Both the position numbers and the translations under genes were made by a program. Of a DNA stretch of 64,000 nt, positions 38,856 to 47,962 are shown piece after piece. Location: assembly GCF_900215155.1 (NCBI RefSeq), contig NZ_LT907980.1:1922001-1986000 (forward strand), in the 5' to 3' direction. This DNA is from Marinobacter sp. LV10R510-11A. GTDB lineage: Bacteria > Pseudomonadota > Gammaproteobacteria > Pseudomonadales > Oleiphilaceae. Under the pieces are notes generated by a model, which was not told the origin of the DNA, searched no databases, and saw nothing but the letters and a program-made list of their open reading frames with translations. Within the stretch, counting starts at the first letter, position 1. Each line of letters opens with the position of its first letter.

Positions 38856-39179
38856 ATGGCGTTTATCGTTACTGATAACTGCATCAAGTGCAAACACACA
38901 GACTGTGTGGAAGTGTGCCCGGTAGACTGCTTCTACGAAGGGCCGAACTTTTTGGTAATCGACCCCGACGAGTGTATCGACTGTGCATTGTGCGAGCCGG
39001 AATGCCCGGTTGAAGCTATTTTCTCGGAAGACGAACTGCCAGCCGATCAGGAGCAGTACGTAGAAATCAACGCCGATCTGGCGGGGAAATGGCCCAACAT
39101 TACCGAGAAAAAAGACGCGCTGCCAGATGCCGCAGAATGGGATGGCAAGCCCAACAAGCTTAAATACTTGGAAAGATAA
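38856..39179 (+). CDS. fdxA: 7Fe ferredoxin FdxA
   Basis: A 107-residue ferredoxin carrying one [3Fe-4S] and one [4Fe-4S] cluster. The N-terminal cysteine set reads [17 protein letters not shown] and the second set [15 protein letters not shown]. The mutS-fdxA order is common in gammaproteobacteria. The gene has its own ATG with an upstream GGATCTGATT ribosome region and a clear downstream terminator. Confidence 0.96.
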   Translation: MAFIVTDNCIKCKHTDCVEVCPVDCFYEGPNFLVIDPDECIDCALCEPECPVEAIFSEDELPADQEQYVEINADLAGKWPNITEKKDALPDAAEWDGKPNKLKYLER

Positions 39180-39216
39180 TTCCAGCAAGGCTTAGAGCTA
39201 TAGCTTAAGCCTTAAC

Positions 39217-39252
39217 AAAAAAAGGGAAGCCTACTCCGGCTTCCCTTTTTTT
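39217..39252. terminator. Bidirectional intrinsic terminator after fdxA
   Basis: GGGAAGCC (39224-39231), loop TACTCC, GGCTTCCC (39238-39245), flanked by seven As on the left and seven Ts on the right. It terminates fdxA on the plus strand and can equally terminate the gene at 39301 on the minus strand. Confidence 0.92.
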
Positions 39253-39300
39253 ATGCGCTCGCTCTGCTCTGAATGCCTGATCAATAGCAGGCAGTAAACG

Positions 39301-40335
39301 TTATGATTCCGGCTGCAGGAGTTTGCGTGCCGCCGCGGATTTGTAAAAGGCTGAAAGCCGCCGGCGCACAAGTGCCTCAACATAGCCCTCTTCCCGAAGC
39401 ACGTCTATAACCGGAATGGCCCAGGCGTCTACCTCTGCCATGATTACCTCACGGGTAACCCCAACGTCGCCGAGTAGGTCGGTGAGCGGCCGATCGCCAT
39501 ATTTTACGAACAGGTGCGCAACCACGGCCCGGGTACAACCCTCAAAGTAGGCAGTTTTCCGGAACTGCAGCCAGAACTCATAGCCCAGCACCACAAACTC
39601 CTGCAGCTCAACATCGCCCAGCCCTTCGTGCAACTGCGCAATCGTTTTATCTTCGACGGCTACCCAGGCCGCCATCACCGTATCCCGAACTTCGTCATCA
39701 GAAAGCGCCCGCTGTAGGAACTGCTCACTGCGGCCGATAATTCCTGGCAAACTATCTGAAAGCCAGGCCTTGAACCGGCGTTCAAAGGTTTCATCCAGCC
39801 CAGGAACAGCCTTGTTGGCCATTCGCTTGCCAAATTTCATCATGGAGCCAACGCCGGGTACCGATTTGGTAATCAGGTTGTCTTCGTAGAGGTAATTGAC
39901 CACACCCTGATAGACCACGTTCGAGATCAGTTCCTGGTAGACCGGGTGTGCCATGATTTCGCTGATCACCCGCTCGCGCTGATGCCTCAGCTGAAGTATT
40001 TCCTCCACAAAGCCGGTGGCCTGCTCCCGGGTGATGATTTCGCCCAGCGTTGTCTGTGCCTGAACCGGCGAGTTCAACACCTGGGTTGCCATTTCGCCCG
40101 CCAGCTCCGGAATGCCCGCATCCAGTTCCATGTTTACAACAACACGCTGAATGGTCTCCATCACTTGGCTTTGTGAGGCTACACGGTTCAACGTAACGCT
40201 ACTGGCATGATCAAGAAGCTCACCCACTTCTTGTTTCAAAAACTTGTGTAGTTTTGCGCCTTTCAGCGAGGCCATTTCATGCTTTACGTGCAGTTCAAGC
40301 AACTGACTGGCTGGATCGATCTTTTTACTGGTCAT
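39301..40335 (-). CDS. Conserved protein of unknown function
   Basis: A 344-residue protein with no domain I recognise. It appears largely helical and acidic, with segments such as LLELHVKHEMASLKGAKLHKF near the N-terminus and VINYLYEDN-like hydrophobic helices mid-chain. A short basic stretch MMKFGKRMANK lies near residue 170. There are no cysteine clusters, signal peptide or clear membrane segments. It shares a bidirectional terminator with fdxA and lies 27 bp downstream of the DegV gene, so the two may be co-transcribed. Confidence 0.65.
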   Translation of the reverse strand: MTSKKIDPASQLLELHVKHEMASLKGAKLHKFLKQEVGELLDHASSVTLNRVASQSQVMETIQRVVVNMELDAGIPELAGEMATQVLNSPVQAQTTLGEIITREQATGFVEEILQLRHQRERVISEIMAHPVYQELISNVVYQGVVNYLYEDNLITKSVPGVGSMMKFGKRMANKAVPGLDETFERRFKAWLSDSLPGIIGRSEQFLQRALSDDEVRDTVMAAWVAVEDKTIAQLHEGLGDVELQEFVVLGYEFWLQFRKTAYFEGCTRAVVAHLFVKYGDRPLTDLLGDVGVTREVIMAEVDAWAIPVIDVLREEGYVEALVRRRLSAFYKSAAARKLLQPES

Positions 40336-40362
40336 GGTTTTGGTAGCCGCGTATGTAGAAAA

Positions 40363-41313
40363 TTACTGGTAATCGTTAAAGCCGTGAGGTTCTGCCGCAA
40401 GCGCCAGGCATAAACTACCTGGGCCAACATAGATGCTGCTGGTAATACCCATCTGCGATAGCAGGAGCTCAACGCCATTGCATTCGCAGGCATTTCTAAG
40501 CTGATTTATGCCGGGTAAATCTTCGATCTCTGCCCAGCTCAGGCCGCAGGACAAACTCACATAGGGAGTCAGCAGCCCAGCCTCAACGCGGGCAGTGGCA
40601 TAATTCATCACCTTTTCCACCGCCATACCAAAATTGCGGGTCTTGGCAACAGGCTGGCCTTGCACACCCTGCCCGAATATCACCGGCGTGATGTTCAAAG
40701 CTTTGCCCAAAAATGCCGCCACTGCCGACACACTTTTATCACCGCGACGCCTAGCGCGTTCGCGAATATAGTGAAGATCCCGGGGAATGATGCAGGTGTA
40801 TATTTTATCTGAGAACCGCTCCACCTCATTTCGCAGCGCATTTTTAGAAAGCTTTTGATCGATCAGCCGGAGCGTGTGGGCTGCTAGCAAACCCTGCCCT
40901 GCGAAGATCTGCTTGCTATCAATCACGCGCATGGAAAACTTGCCTTCACGGCCCGAAGCAGAGCGCACTTGTTCATGATTGGCCATCACGCTGTTCATGG
41001 CTTCCGTAGCATTCTGGTAAATCAAGCTACGGCTTCGGGTGACCGTTTCACAGATGGCCACATCAAACTGGGGAACAATCTTCTCCATGAACAGATCGTA
41101 AATCTGATCCGTAGTGAAGGCGTGGGTTTCTGCGTGACGCCCTTTCTCCAGAAGCCCTTTTTGATAAAACTCCTGGGTTCTTACAGGGTCGTGTTCATCA
41201 ATGTAGGTTTCTCCATCAATAACCGCCGTAACGGGGAGAATGAACAAGTCGTGCTTGCGACTGAATTCGTGGGGTAGATCACACGCCGAATCAACGATCA
41301 GACCAACTCGCAT
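40363..41313 (-). CDS. DegV-family fatty-acid-binding protein
   Basis: A 316-residue DegV protein. DegV proteins bind fatty acids and, in Gram-positives, present them to FakA. The family N-terminus VGLIVDSACDLPHEF and the ILPVTAVIDGETYID segment are visible. Residues ~205-270 correspond to the second domain. It overlaps the start region of the metal-dependent hydrolase gene's 3' end by 16 bp on the same strand, suggesting an operon with lipid-related genes. Confidence 0.88.
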   Translation of the reverse strand: MRVGLIVDSACDLPHEFSRKHDLFILPVTAVIDGETYIDEHDPVRTQEFYQKGLLEKGRHAETHAFTTDQIYDLFMEKIVPQFDVAICETVTRSRSLIYQNATEAMNSVMANHEQVRSASGREGKFSMRVIDSKQIFAGQGLLAAHTLRLIDQKLSKNALRNEVERFSDKIYTCIIPRDLHYIRERARRRGDKSVSAVAAFLGKALNITPVIFGQGVQGQPVAKTRNFGMAVEKVMNYATARVEAGLLTPYVSLSCGLSWAEIEDLPGINQLRNACECNGVELLLSQMGITSSIYVGPGSLCLALAAEPHGFNDYQ

Positions 41314-42140
41314 GACGGGCCTCCCCTGTCCAGTTCCAGGAGATTTTTCTCCAACAATGCCCTGTTATCCTGCTGCCAAGGATGGAAACCCTTGCGAAAA
41401 TACGCAAGAAACTCAGGCAGGCACTTTCGTAAAATGCCAGGCTTGCCCCACAGAAAACTGAACCCGCCCATCCAGGTGCGAAGGTTCCAGAGCTTGCCGT
41501 CGGCCTTCAACAGACTGCAGGTGTTGAGAAAGGTGTATTTGAAGAAGTTCCAAGTCACAAACAGGAAAATAATGCGCCGCAGGCGCTCGTTACCGACGCA
41601 CTCCCGGTACACATCAAACGCCACAGATTTATGTTCGGTTTCTTCTATGGCATGCCAGCGCCAGAGCTTAGCCATAACCGGCGTTGCGCCTTCCAGCCAC
41701 TCGGGGTGGCTTAGAATAGCATTGGCCAGTACCGCCGTGTAATGCTCTGCGCCGCATGTACCTGCTAGTTGTCGGCTGGGTGATAGCTTTCCAACCCACT
41801 CCATATGCTTACGGAAACGGCGATCCAACCCTTCAATGTCATAACCCCGAGCTTTAAGTGCCTCATTGTAGGCTTTGTGTTCGCGGCTGTGCAGCGCTTC
41901 CTGCCCGATAAAACCACGAATCTCGGCTTTCAGTTTCGGGTCATCAACCTTGCCTTGGTATAGCCGCACCGCGTTAATAAATTGCTGTTCGCCATCCGGA
42001 AACTGAAGCGATAGCGCATTAAAGAACGCCGTCCGGAAAGCATTATCTCCGTGCCAGAGCGTTTTCAGCTCTTCGCTGACATCAAAGTGCAAGTGCCGTG
42101 GCTTAACGGACACCCCCTCGGGAGTGGAACTGACGGTCAT
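41298..42140 (-). CDS. Metal-dependent hydrolase (PF10118-type)
   Basis: A 280-residue protein of the predicted metal-dependent hydrolase family PF10118. It contains two ferritin-like metal motifs: EALHSREHKAYN near residue 85 and HAIEETEHKSVAFD near residue 165, giving paired Glu-x-x-His ligands. The substrate is unknown. It lies upstream of degV (16-bp overlap). The promoter region carries a striking inverted repeat at 42180-42213 that suggests tight repression. A GGAGG ribosome site precedes the ATG at 42140. Confidence 0.85.
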   Translation of the reverse strand: MTVSSTPEGVSVKPRHLHFDVSEELKTLWHGDNAFRTAFFNALSLQFPDGEQQFINAVRLYQGKVDDPKLKAEIRGFIGQEALHSREHKAYNEALKARGYDIEGLDRRFRKHMEWVGKLSPSRQLAGTCGAEHYTAVLANAILSHPEWLEGATPVMAKLWRWHAIEETEHKSVAFDVYRECVGNERLRRIIFLFVTWNFFKYTFLNTCSLLKADGKLWNLRTWMGGFSFLWGKPGILRKCLPEFLAYFRKGFHPWQQDNRALLEKNLLELDRGGPSCELV

Positions 42141-42179
42141 GACTGCCTCCTGATTTTGTTATAGTGCAACCAGTCGTGA

Positions 42180-42213
42180 AAATTGGATGAAAATTCATCA
42201 CTTCATCCAATTT
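42180..42213. promoter_or_regulatory. 12-bp inverted-repeat operator upstream of the PF10118-type gene
   Basis: AAATTGGATGAA (42180-42191) is repeated inverted as TTCATCCAATTT (42202-42213), with a third TTCATC half-site between. On the minus strand a TATAAC -10 hexamer lies downstream near 42158-42163, so the repeats cover the expected -35 region. This is what a TetR-type repressor site looks like; no adjacent regulator gene is seen. Confidence 0.6.
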
Positions 42214-42292
42214 AAACCTGAACGCCTGAGCAAAGGAAGGGTTGGACGTCATAACCGGACAGTTTGTCACGAAATGACATTCTGTCAGCACA

Positions 42293-43921
42293 TTACTCCA
42301 GAGCTTTGGCCTGATCTCTGAGTACAAACTTCTGAATCTTGCCCGTCGATGTCTTGGGCAGCTCGGAGAACACGATGGTTTTCGGAACCTTGAAACGGGC
42401 CAGGTGTTCGCGACAGAAGCTTATAATCTCCTCTTCGCTCACGTCTCCTGCTTCCGGTTTTAGGGTGACAAACGCACAGGGCGTCTCGCCCCACTTTTCA
42501 TCCGGGCGCGCCACCACGGCAGCCTCCAGAATGGCGGGGTGTCGATAAAGCGCACCCTCAACTTCAATGGTGGAAATGTTCTCGCCGCCAGAAATAATGA
42601 TGTCCTTCAGGCGATCTTTGATTTCCATGTAGCCATCTTCGTGCCACACAGCCAGGTCGCCGGTGTGGAACCAGCCGCCGCGGAAAGCTTCTTCAGTAGC
42701 TTTTGGGTTTTTCAGATAACCCTTCATCACGGTATTACCGCGCAGGAAGATCTCTCCAATGGTTTTGCCATCTTTGGGAACCGCCTCCATCGTGTTGATG
42801 TCACCGACCATGGTGCCCGCAAGCGTGTGATAGCGAACGCCCTGGCGGGCTTTAATCGTCGCACGGTCATGCAGCGGCAGCTCGTCCCACTCGGATTTCC
42901 AAGCGCACACCGTTACCGGCCCATAGACTTCCGTTAGGCCGTATACGTGAGTCACCTTAATGCCCATTTCCTCAACCGCGCCAATTACCTGAGCCGGAGG
43001 CGCCGCGCCCGCGATCATGGAACGGACTTCGTGGTTAATACCTGCTTTGGCCTCGGGCGGCACATTTAGTAATGCGTTCAGCACAATGGGCGCACCGCAC
43101 ATGTGGGTGACCTGGTGTTCTTTGATCAACTGCAAGATCTTCACCGGATCTACCCGGCGCAGGCACACATGGGTGCCTGCCATGGCGGTAATGGTCCAAG
43201 GGAAGCACCAGCCATTGCAGTGGAACATCGGCAGCGTCCACAAATACACCGGGTGCATACCCATGGACCACACGGTTTGATTGCCCAGGGCGTTCAAATA
43301 GGCACCACGATGGTGATACACCACACCTTTGGGGTTACCGGTGGTTCCGGAAGTGTAATTCAGCGATATAGCATCCCACTCGTTTTCGGGGAATTTCCAT
43401 TCAAACTGCGGATCGCCCTCGTTCAGGAAGGCTTCGTAGTCCAGATCGCTGACCTGAACACCCTCGCCGTATTCCGGATCGTCGACATCGATGATCAGTG
43501 GCTTGTTGTCCATACGGCTAACGGCCTCGCGAACCACCTCACCGAATTCCCGATCTGCGATCACAGCCTTCGCTTCACCGTGCTCCAGCATGTAAGCAAT
43601 GGCTTCTGCATCCAGACGTATATTCAACGCGTTCAAGACCGCGCCAATCATCGGTACACCGAAATGGCACTCCACCATGGCTGGAATATTGGGCAGCATG
43701 GCGGCTACGGTATCGCCCCGATTGATGCCACGCCCTTTCAATGCCGACGCCAAGCGCCGTGAGCGATCGTAGGTCTGCGACCAGGTGTAGCGGATAGCCC
43801 CATGGATAATGGCGGGGAAATCCGGATACACACTGGCAGTACGTTCAATAAAATCAATTGGGGATTGAACGGCGTAGTTCGCATCAACGGGGGCAAGGCC
43901 CTGATCGAAAATTGAGGTCAT
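42293..43921 (-). CDS. Medium/long-chain acyl-CoA synthetase (AlkK-like)
   Basis: A 542-residue ANL-superfamily adenylate-forming enzyme that activates fatty acids to acyl-CoA. The AMP-binding signature is YTSGTTGNPKGVVYHHRGAY, followed by GLTEVYGP, HTGDLAVWHEDGYMEIKDR and the C-terminal lysine region PKTSTGKIQKF. Length and the fatty-acid-type signature fit AlkK-like medium-chain ligases of alkane- and fatty-acid-degrading gammaproteobacteria. The 36-bp gap to the MocR gene upstream (same strand) carries a GAGG ribosome site. Confidence 0.9.
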   Translation of the reverse strand: MTSIFDQGLAPVDANYAVQSPIDFIERTASVYPDFPAIIHGAIRYTWSQTYDRSRRLASALKGRGINRGDTVAAMLPNIPAMVECHFGVPMIGAVLNALNIRLDAEAIAYMLEHGEAKAVIADREFGEVVREAVSRMDNKPLIIDVDDPEYGEGVQVSDLDYEAFLNEGDPQFEWKFPENEWDAISLNYTSGTTGNPKGVVYHHRGAYLNALGNQTVWSMGMHPVYLWTLPMFHCNGWCFPWTITAMAGTHVCLRRVDPVKILQLIKEHQVTHMCGAPIVLNALLNVPPEAKAGINHEVRSMIAGAAPPAQVIGAVEEMGIKVTHVYGLTEVYGPVTVCAWKSEWDELPLHDRATIKARQGVRYHTLAGTMVGDINTMEAVPKDGKTIGEIFLRGNTVMKGYLKNPKATEEAFRGGWFHTGDLAVWHEDGYMEIKDRLKDIIISGGENISTIEVEGALYRHPAILEAAVVARPDEKWGETPCAFVTLKPEAGDVSEEEIISFCREHLARFKVPKTIVFSELPKTSTGKIQKFVLRDQAKALE

Positions 43922-43956
43922 TATGTGGTCCTCTGTAACGTATTATTGAGCAAAGA

Positions 43957-45378
43957 CTATACACCAATATTATTGGCTTGCTCCTCATGAGTCAGCGCGC
44001 CAAGCCTTGCGATTGCCTGGTCGATCCGCTCGCTCCAGGGGTTGCCACCGTTCAGTCGCAGGCAGGACTCGAACTTGTCTGAAATCGAGAACATCAAGCC
44101 CGGTGCCACGTTGATATTCTCCGCCCTGGCACGGTGGTAAACCCGGGTGCCCGAAACACCAGCGGGCAATTGTACCCAGAGCACAAAACCGCCTTGGGGC
44201 CGGCTTACTGCCGTGCCAGCAGGGAATGACCGTGCCACCGCAGTACGCATGCGCTCTACTGCCTCGCGGTAATTCTGTCGTGCACAACGCAGATAACGAT
44301 CATAACCACCCTGCTCCAAAAAATGGGCAACGGCCAATTGCGGAATGGAAGACGTAGCCAGGTTAGCAAAATATTTGTGTTGTCTGGCACTGGCCATGTA
44401 GCGCCCAGGCAGCATCCAACCCAGCCTTAGGCCCGGAGAAATGGTTTTTGAAAAGGAATTGCAGTAAATGACGTTGTCTGTGCGGTCAAAAGCTTTCGCG
44501 GGTTTGGGCCTTTCGCCGGAGTGGTAAAGATCGCCGTATATATCATCTTCAATCAACGGTACTCCCGCGGCAGCCAGCATCGACACCAGTTGTTTCTTGC
44601 GCTCATCGGGCATTCTGGCGCCCATGGGGTTGCTGTGGTTGGTCACCACCACACAAGCCTTCAGCGGCCACTGTTCCAAGGCCAACTGTAGACCTTCGAG
44701 ACTAAGGCCCTCAGACGGATGCGTAGGAATTTCCATCGCCCGTAACCCAACCACCTCTAACGCCTGCAGAATTCCGGGAAACGACGGTGACTCGATCGCC
44801 ACTATGTCGCCGGGCTTCGTAACCGCACGCAAGCCGAGAATAATGGCTTCCTGAGCACCGTTGGTAACCAGTACGTCATCGGGCGTAATAGGAACCCCCA
44901 CAGCCGCCATACGCTGTGCAATTTGCCTTCGGAATGACTCTTTGCCGGGAAAGGCATAATCCAAGGTTTCAAGGCCACGCCGGGCCGCCCAAATTGTGCT
45001 CTGTTGTATCTGGCGCAACGGCAGGTAGTCCGCATGGGGAACTGCGGTGGCTAAAGGCACCATGCGCTTTCGCTCATCGGCGCACAAATCCAGAGCCATC
45101 TCACGGGCACTGACGGGTACTGGGCGGCTGCGATGCTTATGCATAACAGGCTCTGGGGCATCGACCACTGGCAGGCGCACAAAGTAACCACTACGTTCCC
45201 GGGCTAGAAGATAGCCTCGAGCCTCTAGTGTCTGATGCGCCTGCAATACCGTTGAGATACTGACCCCAAGCTGCTTGCTCAGCACCCGCACGCCCGGCAG
45301 GCGATCGCCGTCTCGATACACGCCCTCCTGAATCAGTGCCTGAAGCCTGTCTGCCACTTGGTTATATAGAACGCCCAT
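43957..45378 (-). CDS. MocR-family GntR/PLP-aminotransferase-like regulator
   Basis: A 473-residue fusion regulator. The N-terminal ~70 residues form a winged-helix GntR domain (LPGVRVLSKQLGVSISTVLQAHQTLEARGYL). The remainder is a fold-type-I aminotransferase domain with the PLP-lysine segment NSFSKTISPGLRLGWMLPG. MocR proteins use PLP adducts as effectors and usually regulate a divergent gene. Here the divergent genes are a 93-residue protein and phzF, and an 11-bp inverted repeat lies in the shared region. Confidence 0.92.
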   Translation of the reverse strand: MGVLYNQVADRLQALIQEGVYRDGDRLPGVRVLSKQLGVSISTVLQAHQTLEARGYLLARERSGYFVRLPVVDAPEPVMHKHRSRPVPVSAREMALDLCADERKRMVPLATAVPHADYLPLRQIQQSTIWAARRGLETLDYAFPGKESFRRQIAQRMAAVGVPITPDDVLVTNGAQEAIILGLRAVTKPGDIVAIESPSFPGILQALEVVGLRAMEIPTHPSEGLSLEGLQLALEQWPLKACVVVTNHSNPMGARMPDERKKQLVSMLAAAGVPLIEDDIYGDLYHSGERPKPAKAFDRTDNVIYCNSFSKTISPGLRLGWMLPGRYMASARQHKYFANLATSSIPQLAVAHFLEQGGYDRYLRCARQNYREAVERMRTAVARSFPAGTAVSRPQGGFVLWVQLPAGVSGTRVYHRARAENINVAPGLMFSISDKFESCLRLNGGNPWSERIDQAIARLGALTHEEQANNIGV

Positions 45379-45448
45379 CCTGCTTGCCCCACCCTTTGCT
45401 GCAACAGATTGGCATCTGAGAAGAACAGTACAGATACCTGAAAAACCT

Positions 45449-45485
45449 ACCGGTACAGATTACTATAAATGCATTCTGTACCGGT
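45449..45485. promoter_or_regulatory. Probable MocR operator
   Basis: ACCGGTACAGA (45449-45459) and TCTGTACCGGT (45475-45485) form a perfect 11-bp inverted repeat with a 15-bp spacer. A further direct copy of GTACAGAT lies at 45428-45435, 25 bp (about 2.5 helical turns) from the one at 45453-45460. A TATAAA element sits between the arms. MocR proteins bind such repeated half-sites. Confidence 0.7.
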
Positions 45486-45569
45486 TCAAAAATAGGTTAT
45501 CTGAATCTGTTATGCCTGTCAGCATGGGAGGACAATAACAACATCGCAAACAGAAGAAGGAGCTTCATT

Positions 45570-45851
45570 ATGGGCATTGCCACCACTCACGGCCTCGCCG
45601 CAACCCGGAACAATCTTTTTGGTTTTCAGACAAACGTTCCCTCCCTGTATGGGGGCGGGTTATACATCAGCTACCGGTGGCTTGAAGATCTTGGTTTTTC
45701 TGTCAGCCAGCCGGGCCACGAGCACTGGGTAGTAACACATCGTAATCCGCTACCCGAGCTACATTTTTACAGTGAGCGCGAACTGGCACAATTTGCCAGC
45801 TACAAAGCCCGCCACTATGCTAAGCGTTTGCTGCCGGAGAACAGTACATGA
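45570..45851 (+). CDS. Small protein of unknown function, coupled to phzF
   Basis: A 93-residue protein that I do not recognise. It has no membrane segment or cysteines. Tyr, His and Arg are prominent in the C-terminal half (HEHWVVTHRNPLPELHFYSE). An AAGGAG ribosome site precedes the ATG and the stop overlaps the phzF start by 4 bp (ATGA). It is the first gene of the unit facing the MocR regulator, so it is likely a real gene and part of the same response. Confidence 0.7.
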   Translation: MGIATTHGLAATRNNLFGFQTNVPSLYGGGLYISYRWLEDLGFSVSQPGHEHWVVTHRNPLPELHFYSERELAQFASYKARHYAKRLLPENST

Positions 45852-46651
45852 GTTACCCCATCTATCAGGTAGACGCTTTTACCAGCGAGATTTTCAAGGG
45901 TAATCCGGCCGCTGTCATGCCGCTGGAAACATGGCTTCCAGACGAGACCTTGCAGGCGTTGGCCACAGAGAACAACCTGTCGGAGACTGCATTTTTTGTG
46001 CGCGAGCCTGGCGCTGAGGGCTCTGACTTCCATATCCGCTGGTTCACTCCGAGTATCGAGGTGCCTCTGTGCGGGCATGCCACTCTGGCCAGCGCATGGG
46101 TTATTTTCAATAAGCTGAATTGGCCTGCGGAGCACATTCGTTTTCACTCCAAAAGCGGACCACTGGGTGTCCAAAAAGCCCCGGGCGACTGGCTGATTCT
46201 AGACTTCCCCAACCTTCCTATTGAGGAGCGGGAAACACCGGCACTTCTCAGCGGCGCCCTTGACGGCGCGCCAACCACGGCCTTCTACGTACCCAGCGAC
46301 GCCAACTACATGGTTGTTCTGGAAAACGAGGCAGCCGTGAAAGCTGCGCAGCCGGATATGCGGATGCTAAAAGAGCTCGACAATCTGGGCTTGATCATCA
46401 CTGCACCTGGTGAAACCGCCGACTTTGTCAGCCGGTACTTTGCGCCCGGCATGGGTCTTGATGAAGACCCGGTTACTGGCTCGATTCACAGCGTTCTGGT
46501 GCCCTACTGGGCGCAAAAACTCGGCAAAACCAAGCTCGAGGCTCGGCAACTCTCAGCCCGTGGTGGTTTTTTGCGCTGTGAGTTGAAAGGTGACCGTGTT
46601 GCCATTGCGGGACAGGCTGCGTTTTATATGGAAGGAGCCGTGCATATATAG
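45848..46651 (+). CDS. PhzF-family isomerase/epimerase
   Basis: A 267-residue PhzF-fold protein. The N-terminus YQVDAFTSEIFKGNPAAVMPL and the conserved ATENNLSETAFF glutamate segment are typical, as is GMGLDEDPVTGSIHSVLVPYW in the second lobe. Family members include trans-2,3-dihydro-3-hydroxyanthranilate isomerase, but most PhzF-like genes have unknown substrates. Phenazine genes are absent here. It is controlled together with the 93-residue gene, probably by the divergent MocR protein. Confidence 0.88.
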   Translation: MSYPIYQVDAFTSEIFKGNPAAVMPLETWLPDETLQALATENNLSETAFFVREPGAEGSDFHIRWFTPSIEVPLCGHATLASAWVIFNKLNWPAEHIRFHSKSGPLGVQKAPGDWLILDFPNLPIEERETPALLSGALDGAPTTAFYVPSDANYMVVLENEAAVKAAQPDMRMLKELDNLGLIITAPGETADFVSRYFAPGMGLDEDPVTGSIHSVLVPYWAQKLGKTKLEARQLSARGGFLRCELKGDRVAIAGQAAFYMEGAVHI

Positions 46652-46683
46652 AAGCAACCGTACACCTTGCGTGAGGCTGATAT

Positions 46684-46716
46684 ACTGCCCGCCACATATA
46701 TTAAAGGGCGGGCAGT
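46684..46716 (+). promoter_or_regulatory. Hairpin directly in front of the baiN-like start codon
   Basis: ACTGCCCGCC (46684-46693) and GGCGGGCAGT (46707-46716) form a perfect 10-bp stem that ends one base before the ATG at 46718. The 13-nt loop is AT-rich. No separate AGGAG is visible, so the stem covers the only purine-rich region that could serve as ribosome site. Confidence 0.6.
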
Positions 46717-46717
46717 A

Positions 46718-47911
46718 ATGACGGCAAGTTCCAGCAACCAATACGACCTGATCATCATAGGGGCCGGCGCCGCTGGGCTTATGTGCGCCGCCACAGCAGG
46801 CTATCGCGGGCGCAAGGTGCTGGTACTCGATCACGCAAACAAGCCTGGGAAAAAGATTCTCATGTCCGGTGGCGGGCGCTGTAACTTCACCAATCTCAAC
46901 AGCACGCCTGCCAATTTTTTATCAGACAACCCGCCCTTCTGCATTTCTGCACTTAAACGCTATACGTCGCAGCACTTTCTGGATCTTGTTGAGCGCCACG
47001 GCATAGAGCACGAAGAAAAAGCCGCCGGCCAACTGTTCTGCAAGGACAGCGCTAAAGATATAGTCGCCATGTTGCTGACGGAATGCGAATGGGCGGGCGC
47101 TGAGATTCGCATGAAGACCAACGTTAAGAGCGTTGCCCAAGAGGCTGAACACTACCGCGTGAACACTGGCTCTGGCAGTTTAACCTGTGAATCCCTGGTT
47201 ATCGCCTGCGGCGGTTTGTCCATTCCGACCATGGGCGCCACAGGATTCGGTTACGAGATCGCCGGGCAGTTCGGCCTCACGGTTCTGCCCACCCGGGCCG
47301 GGCTGGTGCCCTTCACCCTGCACCCAGAACTGAAACAGCAACTAGCACCATTGTCTGGCGTTAGTTGCCCGGTAGAAGCAGCCTGCAACCATCACCACTT
47401 CCGTGAACCCATGCTGGTCACACACCGGGGCCTGAGTGGGCCGTCGATGTTGCAGATCTCCAGTTTCTGGCAGCCCGGCGATCCACTGACCATTAACCTG
47501 CTACCGGAACGCAATATCCAAGAAGATCTGGCGTCCCTGCGCAAACAAAAACCGCAGTCCACCGTGGCTCAATACCTCGCCCAGCACCTGCCCAAACGCT
47601 TCGCGCAGGCATTTAACGAGCTTTATGATTGGCAAGGCCCACTTCAAGGCTATAGAAACAACGACCTTGAGCAAATTGCAGATACTCTGGGCCAGTGGAC
47701 GGTGAAGCCAGCGGGAACAGAAGGATATCGGACTGCTGAGGTTACACTGGGCGGGGTAGACACCCGCCAGCTTTCATCAAAAACCATGGCCGCGCTGGAT
47801 CACCCAAACCTGTACTTTATCGGCGAAGTTGTGGACGTAACCGGCCATCTGGGCGGGCACAACTTTCAATGGGCATGGGCTTCCGGAGTGGCGGCCGGAC
47901 AAACAGTTTGA
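46718..47911 (+). CDS. BaiN/HI0933-family NAD(P)/FAD-dependent oxidoreductase
   Basis: A 397-residue flavoprotein of the HI0933/BaiN/YhiN family. The FAD-binding fingerprint LIIIGAGAAGLMCAATAG is at the N-terminus, followed by the family's SGGGRCNFTN and the C-terminal GEVVDVTGHLGGHNFQWAWASG. The physiological substrate of most members is unknown. The ATG at 46718 is preferred over the open frame back to 46667 because the Rossmann fold begins there. A hairpin closes just before the start. Confidence 0.92.
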   Translation: MTASSSNQYDLIIIGAGAAGLMCAATAGYRGRKVLVLDHANKPGKKILMSGGGRCNFTNLNSTPANFLSDNPPFCISALKRYTSQHFLDLVERHGIEHEEKAAGQLFCKDSAKDIVAMLLTECEWAGAEIRMKTNVKSVAQEAEHYRVNTGSGSLTCESLVIACGGLSIPTMGATGFGYEIAGQFGLTVLPTRAGLVPFTLHPELKQQLAPLSGVSCPVEAACNHHHFREPMLVTHRGLSGPSMLQISSFWQPGDPLTINLLPERNIQEDLASLRKQKPQSTVAQYLAQHLPKRFAQAFNELYDWQGPLQGYRNNDLEQIADTLGQWTVKPAGTEGYRTAEVTLGGVDTRQLSSKTMAALDHPNLYFIGEVVDVTGHLGGHNFQWAWASGVAAGQTV

Positions 47912-47962
47912 TCAAACAGGCCCCGCTTCGCCTTTTTCTTGCTTGGTATTCTAACCAAAAAT

